A stretch of 64,000 nt of DNA from Flavobacteriales bacterium (GCA_020635515.1 JACJZS010000002.1:248001-312000), one strand, 5' to 3'; positions 1 through 10,884 are shown, counted from the stretch's first letter. The notes: generated by a model from the sequence alone, not told the origin. Translations and numbers: made by a program.

Positions 1-1622
1 TGTGTGATTCAAAAGGAGTTATACATTCAGAAAGAAATGATTTAAACGAAGAAAAAAAAGAATTTGCTCTAAAAACAGATAAACGTACCTTAGAAGAAGT
101 AATGAACAATGCTGATGTTTTCATCGGACTTTCTAAAGGAAATGTTGTTTCTCCTGAAATGCTAAAATCCATGAATGAGAATCCCATTGTTTTTGCTATG
201 GCAAATCCAACACCAGAAATTGATTATAATCTTGCTGTAAAAACTAGAAAAGATGTAATCATGGCAACAGGACGAAGTGATTTCCCTAATCAAGTAAATA
301 ACGTGCTTGGTTTCCCTTATATATTTAGAGGAGCTTTAGATGTTCAAGCTACTTGCATCAATGAAGAAATGAAGCTCGCAGCCGTTCATGCACTCGCAGA
401 ACTAGCAAAAGAACCAGTACCTGAAATGGTACGCCTAGCTTATAATTCACAAAACTTGAACTTCGGAAAAGAATATATAATCCCTAAACCATTTGATAAC
501 AGATTAATTACAAAAATTTCTGAAGCAGTTGCTAAAGCTGCCATAGAAAGTGGAGTCGCTAAAAATCCTATTACCGATTGGAAATCATACGAAGACGAAC
601 TAATTGATAAAATGGGAGGAGAAGCCAAACTTATAAGAATGCTTCAAGACAAAGCTAAAAGCAATCCCAAAACAATCCTTCTAAATAATGCCGAAGAGTA
701 CAATATACTAAAAGCTGCTCAAATACTTCAAGAAGAAGGAATTGCTAAACCAATATTACTTGGTAACAAACAAAAAATCAAAGATAACAAAGAAGAGTTT
801 GGTATAGATACGGAATTCAACATCATCGATTTACACGAAGAAGAAAATCACGAACAAGTTCAAAATTTCATTAATTTACTTGCAGAAAGTAGAAAACGAA
901 AAGGAGTTTCACCACATGTAGCTAAAAGATTATTGCAATCAAGAGATTACTTTGGCTCTATGATGGTAAAAACAGGACAAGCAGACACCATGATTTCTGG
1001 TTTTTCTAAAAGTTTTGGATTAACACTTAGAAACTACTTGGAATGCATAAATACATCTAGCAAAAATAAAATTTCTGGAATGACCATAGTACTTACAGAG
1101 AAAGGTCCTCTTTTCTTTGCAGATACTTCCGTTATAACAGAACCTTCTACAGAAGATTTAATTAGAATTGCTAAAATGACTGCTGAGGTTGTAAAATCAT
1201 TTGGAATAGAGCCTAGGATTGCGATGCTGTCTTTCGAAAACTTTTCTGCTAAATCTGAAACCTCCAAAACAATGGCAAATGCCGTATCATTCTTGCATAC
1301 CAATCATCCTGATTTAATTGTAGATGGAGAAATTCAAGCTGATTTTGCATTAAAAGAGGAATTACTAAACAACTTTAAATTCAGCAAACTAGCAGAAGTA
1401 CACAAAACAGCTAATATTTTAGTATTCCCAGATTTAACTTCTGCAAATATTTCCTATAAAATACTTAGAGGTTTAGATGCCGCTCAAACAGTTGGCCCTA
1501 TACTTCTTGGTCTCGAAAAACCTATGCATATCACTCAAATGAGAGCGAGCGTAGATGAATTAGTTAACTTAGCTACTTATGCAGTAATCGATTGTCAAAA
1601 CAGAGAAAATAAAAAAATATAA
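1..1622 (+). CDS. maeB: NADP-dependent malic enzyme with phosphotransacetylase-like C-terminal domain (5' truncated)
   Basis: Oxidative decarboxylation of malate to pyruvate with NADP reduction is the known role of this family. The reading frame is open from the first bases of the window (first full codon at base 3), so the N-terminal catalytic part starts outside. The visible start reads like the end of the malic-enzyme domain (VIHSERNDLN, then ADVFIGLSKGNVV and MANPTPEI, typical of the NAD(P)-binding half). The remaining roughly 330 residues match the phosphotransacetylase-like domain that malic enzymes of the MaeB type carry; in such fusions that part is usually regulatory. An ATG inside the frame at 102 is not the true start. 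The stop overlaps the ruvA start by one base (TAATG), so the two genes are probably co-transcribed and translationally coupled. Confidence 0.93.
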   Translation, partial: CDSKGVIHSERNDLNEEKKEFALKTDKRTLEEVMNNADVFIGLSKGNVVSPEMLKSMNENPIVFAMANPTPEIDYNLAVKTRKDVIMATGRSDFPNQVNNVLGFPYIFRGALDVQATCINEEMKLAAVHALAELAKEPVPEMVRLAYNSQNLNFGKEYIIPKPFDNRLITKISEAVAKAAIESGVAKNPITDWKSYEDELIDKMGGEAKLIRMLQDKAKSNPKTILLNNAEEYNILKAAQILQEEGIAKPILLGNKQKIKDNKEEFGIDTEFNIIDLHEEENHEQVQNFINLLAESRKRKGVSPHVAKRLLQSRDYFGSMMVKTGQADTMISGFSKSFGLTLRNYLECINTSSKNKISGMTIVLTEKGPLFFADTSVITEPSTEDLIRIAKMTAEVVKSFGIEPRIAMLSFENFSAKSETSKTMANAVSFLHTNHPDLIVDGEIQADFALKEELLNNFKFSKLAEVHKTANILVFPDLTSANISYKILRGLDAAQTVGPILLGLEKPMHITQMRASVDELVNLATYAVIDCQNRENKKI

Positions 1623-2203
1623 TGATTTCTATTCTTCGAGGAAACATCATCGAGATTAATCCTAATAGTTTAATTATCGACTGTAATGGTATTGGTTATG
1701 AAGTATATGTTTCTCTAGAAACGTATTCTCAGTTTCAAGATAAAAAAGAAATACAACTATTCACTAAGCTTATCGTTAGAGAAGATGCACATATTTTATA
1801 TGGTTTTTATTCTAAAACAGAGCGTGAAGTCTTTAACTTACTTATTAGCGTAAATGGTGTAGGTCCTTCATCTGCAATAGTAATGCTTTCTACTCTTTCC
1901 GTAGAAGAAATTGCAACTGCTATTACCAATGGAAATAATTCTTTACTGCAAAAAGTAAAAGGTATTGGTCTTAAAACAGCTCAAAGAATTATCATTGACT
2001 TGAAAGATAAAATGTTTACCTTTGCTGATTCGAATGGTTCTTTAATTTCTAATGACAATAAAAATAAAATAGAAGCGTTAAATGCATTGGAAGTACTTGG
2101 TATTCCACCTAGAATTGCAGAAAAACATATCAATGCAATCATTAAGGATAATCCAAGTTCCAACATAGAAGAAATAATAAAAACCGTTCTAAAAAGATTA
2201 TAA
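1622..2203 (+). CDS. ruvA: Holliday junction branch migration protein RuvA
   Basis: RuvA binds four-way junctions as a tetramer and loads the RuvB motor. The 193-residue length is normal. The N-terminal OB-fold begins MISILRGNIIEI and ends near LYGFYSKTERE. The two helix-hairpin-helix motifs are visible as VNGVGPSSA and VKGIGLKTAQRI. The C-terminal three-helix RuvB-binding domain follows a polar linker. The ATG overlaps the maeB stop and sprA starts 20 bases downstream, an order widely seen in Flavobacteriia. No ruvB or ruvC is in the window. Confidence 0.96.
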   Translation: MISILRGNIIEINPNSLIIDCNGIGYEVYVSLETYSQFQDKKEIQLFTKLIVREDAHILYGFYSKTEREVFNLLISVNGVGPSSAIVMLSTLSVEEIATAITNGNNSLLQKVKGIGLKTAQRIIIDLKDKMFTFADSNGSLISNDNKNKIEALNALEVLGIPPRIAEKHINAIIKDNPSSNIEEIIKTVLKRL

Positions 2204-2223
2204 AAAAACTAATAAAACTGTAA

Positions 2224-5200
2224 ATGACTTTACTCAAGTATAGAAAACTATTGCAAATTTTGTTGCTTTTTTTGGGAATATTTACATACGCACAGGAAGA
2301 AGAGGAAGAGGAATTAAAAGCTGACTCTATAACTGCTCCATACAAGGTAAACAAAGATGATAGAAGTAAACTTACATTAGAGAACCCAATCCAAGAAGAA
2401 GCTATTTACGATATTGAAACAGGGAAATACATCATTTATAAAAAAATTGGAACTACAATTATAGGAGAACCTCTTTACCTAACTCCTAATGAGTATACCA
2501 AATACTTAGCAAAAAAGAAACAACAAAAATATTACCAAGAAAAACTTAAATCATTAGAACAAACAAATGAAAATGAGGAACTTGGTTTAGATTTCAAAAA
2601 TTTACTTCCTTCCATAAAAGTAAATTCAAAATTATTTGAAACTATTTTTGGAGGAGATAAAATTGAATTTATTCCTCAAGGATATGCTTCTATAGATTTA
2701 GGAATTTTATACCAAAAAATAGATAATCCGCTTATAATTCCTCGCAATAGAACAAACTTTACTATTAATTTACAACAGAGAATTCAGTTAAGTTTACTCG
2801 GGAAAATAGGAAATAACCTACAACTAAAAGCCAATTATGACACACAAGCTGGTTTTGCTTTTGAAAACCGTTTAAACCTACAATGGAAACCCGCAGACCT
2901 TTTAAAAGCTCCTAACCTGCCTAGAGGTGTAAAGCAAGGAGAAGATAAAATCATTAGAAATATAGAATTCGGAAACATCAATATGCCTTTGAGTACTTCT
3001 TTAATCACTGGTGCTCAATCTCTTTTTGGTGTAAAAACAGATTTACAATTCGGAAAAACTGCTGTTTCTGCTGTTTTCTCAGAACAACAATCAGAAGCTA
3101 GAAACATCACGATTCAAGATGGTGGATTAGTTAATACATTCAAAGTAAACGTTTTAGATTACGAAGAAAATCAAAGTTATTTCTTGAGTCATTATTTTGA
3201 ACAAAATTACGACTCTTGGCTTTCTAATTATCCTTTAATTACTTCCAAAATAAACGTTATTAGAATGGAAGTGTGGAAAATAGATTTGGGTAATGCGTAC
3301 CTTCAAAATCAACGTTCTATAGTTGCAGTTAGAGATTTAGGAGAATCTACAGATTCATCGAATACGGCTCCAAACAATCCTTTAGGTAACCTATTCTCTA
3401 CAGTATCAAATATTAGAAATAGTTCTGGTGGAAACTCTTCGTTAATAGAAAACCAGCTGACTTCACTAACTTCCAATATATCTCCTGTTGGTGATCAACA
3501 ATACAGAAATGGAGAACACTTCATTGTAAACAGAAAGGTACGAAAGTTAAATCCTAGTGAATATTATTTCAATCCTCAACTTGGTTTTATTTCTCTTAAT
3601 CAAAAATTAACCAACGATCAACTTTTAGCAGTTTCATTTCAGTATACTAAAAACGATAATCCTAATGTGGTATACAAGGTAGGGGAATTTTCTGAAGAGT
3701 CACAAGATGTTTTAGTAACCAAACTATTAAAACCAAATAATTCTGTAGACACCTCCTCTCCCATGTGGAATCTTATGATGAAAAACATCTATCAACTTCC
3801 TGCTAGTCAGTTTAGTCAAGAGAATTTTTTCTTAAATGTATTTTTTAGGGACGAATCAGGAGCAAAATTAAATTATCTACCTGATGTTTCTAAAGATCCT
3901 TTAATTCGATTTTTAAATTGGGATCGATTAAATTTAAATAACGATAGCACTCAAGGAGGAGATGGAGATGGAATTTTTGACTTTGTTCCTGGAATCACGG
4001 TATTCCCAGAAAGTGGAAAAATAATTCATACCAAAACAAAACCTTATTTTACCAATCTTCCTACAAAGTACCAATTCGAAGATTTATATACCAAGCTTAA
4101 ATCAGAAGCTCAAAACAATGCCTTAGCATCACGATACAGCATAGAAGGTAGATACACAGGACAAACAGGAGATGGAATTCCTCTTGGTTCTATAAATGTA
4201 CCTCGTGGTTCTGTAAAAGTAACTGCAAACGGACAACAACTTACCGAAGGTGTAGACTATACTGTTGACTATCAACTAGGAAGAGTTAAAATAATTAATC
4301 AAACTTTAAAAGATTCTGGTGTACCAATAAATGTAAGTTTAGAAAACCAATCTACATTCAATATACAAAAAAAGCGATTTTGGGGAATCAATGTAGAACA
4401 TAAGTTTTCTGATAAATTTAATATCGGAGCAACATACCTCAACTATAAGGAAAGACCTCTTACTCAAAAAGCAAATTATGGAGTTGAACCTGTAAATAAC
4501 TCTATAATTGGAATGAATTTACAATACCAAAACGATGCTCCTTTTTTAACTCGACTAACAGATAAGATTCCTGGAATACAAACAGATGCTCCATCATCTA
4601 TCAATATTCAAGCAGAAGCTGCATACCTAATACCTGGTATAAATAGTGCTTCCCAAAATCAATCTTACATCGATGATTTCGAAGAAACCTCTTCCAAAAT
4701 CAGCTTAAAAGACCCAAATTCATGGTCATTAGCTTCTAAACCAACCAACTTTGGTACTAGCGATAATACTAATGATTTAAACTATGGAAATTATAGAGCT
4801 TTATCTTCATGGTATTTTATAGATTCTCGATTTTATGGTGTTGGTGGAAGTGCTCCAAGTGGAATATCCAACAATTCCGTTTCTAAACACAGTACAAGAC
4901 GTGTTGGTGTAAGTGAAATTTTTAATCGTCGTGATTTGATTGCAGGAGAACAACTGTACATGAACACACTTGACTACACAATGTATCCTCAAGAACGTGG
5001 ACCTTATAATTTAAATACCATTTCAGAAAATCCTGCGGATAGATGGTCTGGTATTATGCGTTCTATAAATGTAACTAATTTTGTACAAGCAAATATAGAA
5101 TACGTTGAATTTTGGTTGATGGATCCTTATGCAGACGGAAATTCCCTTGGTGCTAATCCCACCTTAAAATTACATCTAGGTAACGTTTCCGAAGACGTTC

Positions 5201-8200
5201 TGAAAGATGGAAACCAACAATATGAGAATGGTTTACCTGATGACGATAATCCAGCAATTGAAACCACCGAAACCAACTGGGGAAAACAACCTAAAAATCC
5301 AGCAATTGTATACTCATTTAGTTCTGATGGACAAAACAGAACACAACAAGATACTGGTCTCGATGGACTCAATAATGCTGAAGAGATTACAAAATATGGC
5401 GTATTTCCAGATAAACCTGATGACCCATCTGCCGATGACTTTGTATACTACTTAGATGATTCTTTTGATTCTGAGTCTGATGTTTTAAATCGTTATAGAT
5501 ACTTTAGAAATCCACAAGGAAACTCTCCTGCAGGAAGTCTAAATTCATCTACTCAAGCTCCTGATGTAGAAGATTTAAACAACGACTTCAATCTTGACAC
5601 CTCAGAAACGTACAACGAATATGAAATCCCTCTTAAACCTTCTGATATTTCTCTAGGAGTTAACAATATAGTAGATGAGAAAGAAGTTGAAGTTACTTTT
5701 GAAAATGGAAACATTGGTAAAGTAAAATGGTATTTATATAGAATTCCTGTAAATAATTACACTACTACAGTACCTACAAATGCAAATGGAGAACAAATAC
5801 TAAACAACGTACGATTCATTCGTATGATTACTCAAGGATTTGAAAACACTTCTACTCTGCGTTTTGGAACTCTTGACTTAGTTCGTGCCGATTGGAGAAG
5901 ATACGATAGAGAAATAGCTAGCAATACCACTGGTTCAGAAGGATTTACAGAAATCAATAATTCAAACTTAGAAATTGGAGCTGTAAACTTAGAAGAAAAC
6001 TCACTAGGAAGACCTCCTTATATGCTTCCTCCCGGAATTATACGAGAAGAATTATCTGGAACAGGTGGATTACAAAGCCAAAATGAAGCTTCATTATTCT
6101 TAAAAGTAAATAATTTAGAACAGAACAATCCTAGAGGTTTATTTAAATATATAAACATGGATATGAGGAGATACAAAAAACTAAAACTTTTTGTAAGTGC
6201 TCAAAACACCTCAGAACCTAATAGTAATCTATACGATGAAAATGCAAAATTCTTTATTCGTATAGGAAGTGACTTATCCGAAAATTATTACGAATATGAA
6301 ATGTCACTAAAATATACCTCACAAAACGACAATTCTTCTTTTGCTATTTGGCCAGAAGAAAATACCGTAGATTTAGAATTACAAAAATTAGTAGATGCTA
6401 AAAAACAAAGAGATGCACAAGCATACACAATATCCGACCGATACGAATTTAATTTAAACGATACCAATAAAAAGATATTTGTAAAAGGTCGTCCTTCTAT
6501 TGGTAACGTAACTTCCGTTATGATGGGAGTTCGTAACACGGGAAGCAGTTCAAAGAATTTAATCTTATGGATTAATGAATTGCGTCTAGGAGAAATCAAT
6601 TCTAGCGATGGAGGATATGCTACAAATACAAACCTTACTTTTAATTTAGCTGACTTTGCTCAAATCAATGCAAATGCACAAATGAGTACTGCAGGATTTG
6701 GAGCATTAGATAGCAAACCTACTGAACGAAGTCAAGAAGATACCAAGCAATATGCTGTAAATGCAAATGTAAATTTAGATAAATTTATTCCTGAAAAAGT
6801 AGGTCTTAAAATACCTGTAACTGTAACCTACGGAGAAAAATTTGTTGACCCAAAATACGACCCAATCAATAACGATATAGAGTTTAAAGATGCTCCAAAC
6901 AAAGACCAATTAAAACAAGCTGTTCGTACCTATTCAGAAACAAGAGCTATTGGAATCAACGGATTAAGAAAAGAAAAAACATCTAATAATCCCCAACGAT
7001 TTTATGATATAGAAAACCTTACTGCGTCTTTCCAGTATTCAGACCTCTACTATAGAGATATTTATACCGTACAAAATATTACTCAAAACTTAAATGCTTC
7101 TTTAGATTATAATTACGCATTCAAACCATTAAACATAGAACCATTCAAAAAATCAAAACTTTTTGAAAAGAAATTTTCTAAAAAATATTTACAACTCATA
7201 CAAAATTTAAACTTCAATCCTGCTCCTGCTCGTTTCTCTTTCAGAACAGATATTCAACGTCTGTACAATCAATTTGAGCTAAGAGATATAAATGCATTAC
7301 TATCTGGGACAGAAGCTCAAAGTCAAAACATAATTTTTAATAATAATTTCTTTTTTGGTTGGCAATATAACTTAGGTTTTAATCTTACTAAATCCCTAAA
7401 ACTAGATATTAATTCAAATACAAGAACTCTTGTAGACCAGCTAAATCCTAATGGAATTGCAAACAGTAAATTAATTTGGAATGATTTACTTACAGCAGGA
7501 AGACCTGTGTTGTACAATCATAAAATACAAGTAAATTACCACGTTCCTACACAGTACATTCCTTTCTTGGATTTCACAAACGTAGATTTAGGATATTCAG
7601 CAAATTACAATTGGCAGGCACGCTCTACCACACTTACACGAGGAAGTGAAAATTTAGGTAATATTGCACAAAACAGTAATACAAAAACTCTTAATGCTAG
7701 TCTTGATTTCAATCGCTTCTTCAAAAGATTTAGAGCTTTCAATAAAGTAGATTCCATTGCTAATGGAAGAAAACAACAAAGAGATTCTATACTGAAAGTC
7801 TACGAAACCAATTTTGAGAAAGGTATTCCTAATAAAAAATTCAACTTTAAATATAAATACAAGCTTAAACATTATCCTGTGCTTGTTTTAAAATCAATCA
7901 AAAGAGCTCAACTTAACTATAACGAAAACAACGGAACCATGCTTCCTGGATATTTAGCTAGACCAGACTTTTTTGGTCGTGGAACGCTATACGGACAGTC
8001 GTATGGACCTACAACAGGATTCTTATTTGGCTCTCAAGTAGACATTAGAAAAAAAGCAATCGAAAACGGCTGGATAACCTCTAGTGATTTGCTCAACGAA
8101 CCTTTTGCTCAAACACACAATCAACAACTTTCTGGGAATATCCAAATCGAACCAAACTCTAACTTTAAAATTGACCTTAATTTTACACGTAATTTCCAAC

Positions 8201-9240
8201 ATACACTCAGCCAATCACAATACAACTTAAATACAGAAATAGCTCCTTTCGAAAACATTTCTGAAACGTATAGCACCAGTATAATTACACTACCTACTTC
8301 TTTTTCTGCACCAGAAGATATTTACAAAAGCCTAATTGATAACTCGTTTATTGTTTCTAGAAAACTAGGGAATTCCTTTATCGATAACGATGGAGATGGA
8401 TACAACGACGGATACTCACTTACCAGTGCAGATGTTCTAATTCCATCTTTTATTTCCGCCTATACAGGAGAAAATGCAAACAATACAAAGCTAAACTACA
8501 AACGAAATATTCCTCTTCCAAACTGGAATATTACCTATTCAGGACTAAGTTCTATTCCATGGATTGCTAGAAAATTCCAACGAATCGACCTTACTCACTC
8601 TTATGTTTCAACTTATGCAGTTTCTGGAGTTCAAGCAAATTTAAATTACTATAACGCTCAACTGCCTACTTCACAACCAGACCCAACCAATCCAACTACT
8701 CTCAACCACCTAAAAGATCAAAACGGAAACTTTTATGTCAAAAACATATACGGAGCAATTACAATGTTAGAAGGTTTTAATCCTTTAATAGGAATAGACG
8801 TTACAATGAGAAACAGTATGCAACTTCGTTTTCAATACAATAGAGATAGATTAACTACCTTGAGTATGAGTAATTTTACATTAAATGAAGAGTTAGGTAA
8901 TGAGTTTATTTTTGGTTTTGGTTATGTGTTAAAAGATCTTATTTTTAATATTAATTATAAAGGAAATCCACGAGAAATAAAAAGTGATTTAAATATACGT
9001 GCAGATATTTCTTTAAGAGATACACAAACAAGACTACGAAGAATCATCGAAGAAGATAATCAAATAACTGGTGGTCAAAATATTTTATCAGTACGTTTTT
9101 CTGCAGACTACAACTTTAGTAAAAATTTAAACTTAAAATTATTTTACGACCAAAACATGACAAAGTATAAAATATCTACTGCTTATCCGCTAAATACCGT
9201 TAGAGCAGGTATATCAGCAACGTTTAAATTTGGAAATTAA
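2224..9240 (+). CDS. sprA: SprA, outer-membrane translocon of the type IX secretion system
   Basis: SprA (Sov in Porphyromonas) is the very large 36-strand barrel through which T9SS cargo crosses the outer membrane. The protein is 2338 residues, close to the roughly 2400 usual for flavobacterial SprA. It opens with a signal peptide (KLLQILLLFLGIFTYAQ). An acidic stretch follows, then long alternating beta-rich segments with many aromatic residues and an aromatic-rich, amphipathic C-terminus ending TFKFGN, as expected for a barrel. Asp-rich insertions such as DNDGDGYNDGY and DSTQGGDGDGIFDF may be calcium-binding loops; that is inference. The gene sits between ruvA and gcvH, the usual flavobacterial position. 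Two other T9SS components, Plug-like and SprE/PorW, are in the window. Confidence 0.95.
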   Translation: MTLLKYRKLLQILLLFLGIFTYAQEEEEEELKADSITAPYKVNKDDRSKLTLENPIQEEAIYDIETGKYIIYKKIGTTIIGEPLYLTPNEYTKYLAKKKQQKYYQEKLKSLEQTNENEELGLDFKNLLPSIKVNSKLFETIFGGDKIEFIPQGYASIDLGILYQKIDNPLIIPRNRTNFTINLQQRIQLSLLGKIGNNLQLKANYDTQAGFAFENRLNLQWKPADLLKAPNLPRGVKQGEDKIIRNIEFGNINMPLSTSLITGAQSLFGVKTDLQFGKTAVSAVFSEQQSEARNITIQDGGLVNTFKVNVLDYEENQSYFLSHYFEQNYDSWLSNYPLITSKINVIRMEVWKIDLGNAYLQNQRSIVAVRDLGESTDSSNTAPNNPLGNLFSTVSNIRNSSGGNSSLIENQLTSLTSNISPVGDQQYRNGEHFIVNRKVRKLNPSEYYFNPQLGFISLNQKLTNDQLLAVSFQYTKNDNPNVVYKVGEFSEESQDVLVTKLLKPNNSVDTSSPMWNLMMKNIYQLPASQFSQENFFLNVFFRDESGAKLNYLPDVSKDPLIRFLNWDRLNLNNDSTQGGDGDGIFDFVPGITVFPESGKIIHTKTKPYFTNLPTKYQFEDLYTKLKSEAQNNALASRYSIEGRYTGQTGDGIPLGSINVPRGSVKVTANGQQLTEGVDYTVDYQLGRVKIINQTLKDSGVPINVSLENQSTFNIQKKRFWGINVEHKFSDKFNIGATYLNYKERPLTQKANYGVEPVNNSIIGMNLQYQNDAPFLTRLTDKIPGIQTDAPSSINIQAEAAYLIPGINSASQNQSYIDDFEETSSKISLKDPNSWSLASKPTNFGTSDNTNDLNYGNYRALSSWYFIDSRFYGVGGSAPSGISNNSVSKHSTRRVGVSEIFNRRDLIAGEQLYMNTLDYTMYPQERGPYNLNTISENPADRWSGIMRSINVTNFVQANIEYVEFWLMDPYADGNSLGANPTLKLHLGNVSEDVLKDGNQQYENGLPDDDNPAIETTETNWGKQPKNPAIVYSFSSDGQNRTQQDTGLDGLNNAEEITKYGVFPDKPDDPSADDFVYYLDDSFDSESDVLNRYRYFRNPQGNSPAGSLNSSTQAPDVEDLNNDFNLDTSETYNEYEIPLKPSDISLGVNNIVDEKEVEVTFENGNIGKVKWYLYRIPVNNYTTTVPTNANGEQILNNVRFIRMITQGFENTSTLRFGTLDLVRADWRRYDREIASNTTGSEGFTEINNSNLEIGAVNLEENSLGRPPYMLPPGIIREELSGTGGLQSQNEASLFLKVNNLEQNNPRGLFKYINMDMRRYKKLKLFVSAQNTSEPNSNLYDENAKFFIRIGSDLSENYYEYEMSLKYTSQNDNSSFAIWPEENTVDLELQKLVDAKKQRDAQAYTISDRYEFNLNDTNKKIFVKGRPSIGNVTSVMMGVRNTGSSSKNLILWINELRLGEINSSDGGYATNTNLTFNLADFAQINANAQMSTAGFGALDSKPTERSQEDTKQYAVNANVNLDKFIPEKVGLKIPVTVTYGEKFVDPKYDPINNDIEFKDAPNKDQLKQAVRTYSETRAIGINGLRKEKTSNNPQRFYDIENLTASFQYSDLYYRDIYTVQNITQNLNASLDYNYAFKPLNIEPFKKSKLFEKKFSKKYLQLIQNLNFNPAPARFSFRTDIQRLYNQFELRDINALLSGTEAQSQNIIFNNNFFFGWQYNLGFNLTKSLKLDINSNTRTLVDQLNPNGIANSKLIWNDLLTAGRPVLYNHKIQVNYHVPTQYIPFLDFTNVDLGYSANYNWQARSTTLTRGSENLGNIAQNSNTKTLNASLDFNRFFKRFRAFNKVDSIANGRKQQRDSILKVYETNFEKGIPNKKFNFKYKYKLKHYPVLVLKSIKRAQLNYNENNGTMLPGYLARPDFFGRGTLYGQSYGPTTGFLFGSQVDIRKKAIENGWITSSDLLNEPFAQTHNQQLSGNIQIEPNSNFKIDLNFTRNFQHTLSQSQYNLNTEIAPFENISETYSTSIITLPTSFSAPEDIYKSLIDNSFIVSRKLGNSFIDNDGDGYNDGYSLTSADVLIPSFISAYTGENANNTKLNYKRNIPLPNWNITYSGLSSIPWIARKFQRIDLTHSYVSTYAVSGVQANLNYYNAQLPTSQPDPTNPTTLNHLKDQNGNFYVKNIYGAITMLEGFNPLIGIDVTMRNSMQLRFQYNRDRLTTLSMSNFTLNEELGNEFIFGFGYVLKDLIFNINYKGNPREIKSDLNIRADISLRDTQTRLRRIIEEDNQITGGQNILSVRFSADYNFSKNLNLKLFYDQNMTKYKISTAYPLNTVRAGISATFKFGN

Positions 9241-9281
9241 TTTCCTTTTAGTAAATGATACACAACACAACTTAATAACAT

Positions 9282-9659
9282 ATGAACACAGAAAATTTAA
9301 AATACAGCAAAGACCACATTTGGGTTTCAATGCAAGATGACATTGCTACAATTGGAATTACCGATTATGCCCAAAGTGAATTAAGTGACATCGTATATAT
9401 AGACATTACAGAGCTAGACGAAGAATTAGAAGTTGGAGATATCTTTGGTTCTATAGAAGCCGTAAAAACCGTTTCTGATTTATTCATGCCAATCAATGGA
9501 AAAATAATCGAATTTAATTCTGAACTCACAGATAAACCTGAGCTTGTAAACAACGAACCTTATAAAAAAGGTTGGATTGCTAAAATTGTACCTGCACAAA
9601 ATGCTAACTTAAATACTCTGCTCAATGAAGAATCTTATAAAGAGTTTATTGCAGAATAA
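9282..9659 (+). CDS. gcvH: Glycine cleavage system H protein
   Basis: GcvH carries the lipoyl arm that shuttles the aminomethyl group between the P, T and L proteins of glycine cleavage. At 125 residues it has full length. The lipoyl-lysine motif is intact (GSIEAVKTVSDL; Lys about 66), as is the N-terminal KYSKDHIWV. It follows sprA by 41 bases. Its last 35 bases overlap the start of the VanZ-like gene. The L-protein activity could come from the lpd gene at 55.3 kb; gcvP and gcvT are not here. Confidence 0.96.
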   Translation: MNTENLKYSKDHIWVSMQDDIATIGITDYAQSELSDIVYIDITELDEELEVGDIFGSIEAVKTVSDLFMPINGKIIEFNSELTDKPELVNNEPYKKGWIAKIVPAQNANLNTLLNEESYKEFIAE

Positions 9660-10023
9660 AAAGTATTCAAGCAGTACGTTTTGGATATTGGCTCTCCTAT
9701 TTACTTATCTTTTTTTAAAACCTGGATTCGAAAATAACATCAATTTAGAATTCTTTACAAAAATCCCACCCGATAAGATTGTACATTTTTCTATATTTTT
9801 TATACTTACAATTTTTGCTCTCACAAGTTTTAAAACAAAAAATAATACACTTATAATTATTTCTCTAATTGTATATGGAGCTTTAATCGAGGTTGTACAA
9901 CACCTAATGAAAGTAGGTAGATCTGCCGAATTATCTGACTTTATTGCAGATACATTAGGCGTTTTCGTCGCAACTATTTTTCATAAAAAGTTCATTAAAA
10001 AAATTTGTGCGGATAAATATTAA
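9625..10023 (+). CDS. VanZ-like family membrane protein
   Basis: This is a 132-residue membrane protein with three or four hydrophobic segments (about residues 18-35, 48-65, 72-90, 108-125). It has the VanZ-like pattern of a conserved KIVHF at the second helix and E-V-Q near the third (ALIEVVQHLMKVGRSAELSDFIADTLG). VanZ itself confers low-level teicoplanin resistance; members outside van clusters, like this one, have no established role. The ATG at 9625 lies 35 bases inside gcvH. A later in-frame ATG would delete the first helix, so the overlapping start is preferred. The position between gcvH and tonB is common in Flavobacteriia. Confidence 0.85.
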   Translation: MKNLIKSLLQNKKYSSSTFWILALLFTYLFLKPGFENNINLEFFTKIPPDKIVHFSIFFILTIFALTSFKTKNNTLIIISLIVYGALIEVVQHLMKVGRSAELSDFIADTLGVFVATIFHKKFIKKICADKY

Positions 10024-10059
10024 TTTATAACTTGGTCGAAAATAAATCTGTTTTTCAAA

Positions 10060-10884
10060 ATGGAAATCAAAAAAAGTAAAAACGCTGACGTTACTCGGAA
10101 AAGTACCACTTTCCTACTCATGGGAGTTAATATTATACTCTTAATTGTGATTGGTCTTTTTCAGATTAGAGATTACAAAGAAGAGGAAATAGTGGAAGTG
10201 GAAGAAGTTGCTTCTATAGTTACCAGTGATGAGCCTGTTATTGTAACTGTACGAGAGTTCGACCCACCACCACCGCCACCAACACCTGATGCTCCTCCTC
10301 CACCTCCTATTCCAACGGAAATAGAAGAGGTACCTGACGATAAAGTAATGCAAAAACAACCAGAGCTTGCAAAAACGGATGTAGAGCCAGCAGCACCTAC
10401 ACCAAATTATTCAAATACGGGACCTAAAAAAGTAGGACCTCCTGCACCTCCACCTCCACCTCCACCAGTAGAAAAAGAACCTGAGGAAAAAATATACAAC
10501 AGAGCTAATATTGATGTTGTTGCACTATATCCTGGATGTGAAAAATATGCTAACGATAAAAATAAAGCATATTCATGTATGGGAGAAAAACTAGGGCAAG
10601 ATATACAAAACTATATGAGTCCTCCAGAAAACGATAGTGGAAAAGCTTATACTGTTGCATGTCAGTTTGTTGTAGATGAAAAAGGAAATATTACAAAAAT
10701 TCAATTAAATGATAGTGCTCCAAAAGAATTTGTTAATGCTGTTAAAGATGGTATAAGTTCCTTAGCAAACTATATGGAAAAACGATCTGATAAAGGAAAA
10801 GGGATAACTCCAGGTAAAAATGCACTAGGCAAGCCTGTAAAAATGAATTATGTAATTCCTATTAGGTTTGCTCCTAATGAATAA
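10060..10884 (+). CDS. Energy transducer TonB-like protein
   Basis: TonB proteins couple the ExbBD proton channel to outer-membrane receptors. This 274-residue protein has the expected order: a short cytoplasmic N-terminus rich in Lys, one membrane helix (about 18-37, FLLMGVNIILLIVIGLF), an acidic and then strongly proline-rich periplasmic spacer (runs of P with T, A and E at about 67-85 and 124-140), and a TonB C-terminal-like domain (CQFVVDEKGNITKIQL to MNYVIPIRFAPNE). It contains the Y-P-G-C-E motif that I associate with flavobacterial TonB-like proteins. A hairpin terminator follows the stop. Several TonB paralogues are usual per genome, so the cognate receptor is unknown. Confidence 0.88.
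   Translation: MEIKKSKNADVTRKSTTFLLMGVNIILLIVIGLFQIRDYKEEEIVEVEEVASIVTSDEPVIVTVREFDPPPPPPTPDAPPPPPIPTEIEEVPDDKVMQKQPELAKTDVEPAAPTPNYSNTGPKKVGPPAPPPPPPPVEKEPEEKIYNRANIDVVALYPGCEKYANDKNKAYSCMGEKLGQDIQNYMSPPENDSGKAYTVACQFVVDEKGNITKIQLNDSAPKEFVNAVKDGISSLANYMEKRSDKGKGITPGKNALGKPVKMNYVIPIRFAPNE

Noticed and set aside
9544..9574. Minus-strand CAACCTTTT-N16-TTACAA, close to the ECF motif
   Set aside because: It lies inside gcvH, in antisense orientation, with no gene downstream on that strand, and lacks the CATC part. It shows that near matches to the two outer blocks occur by chance.
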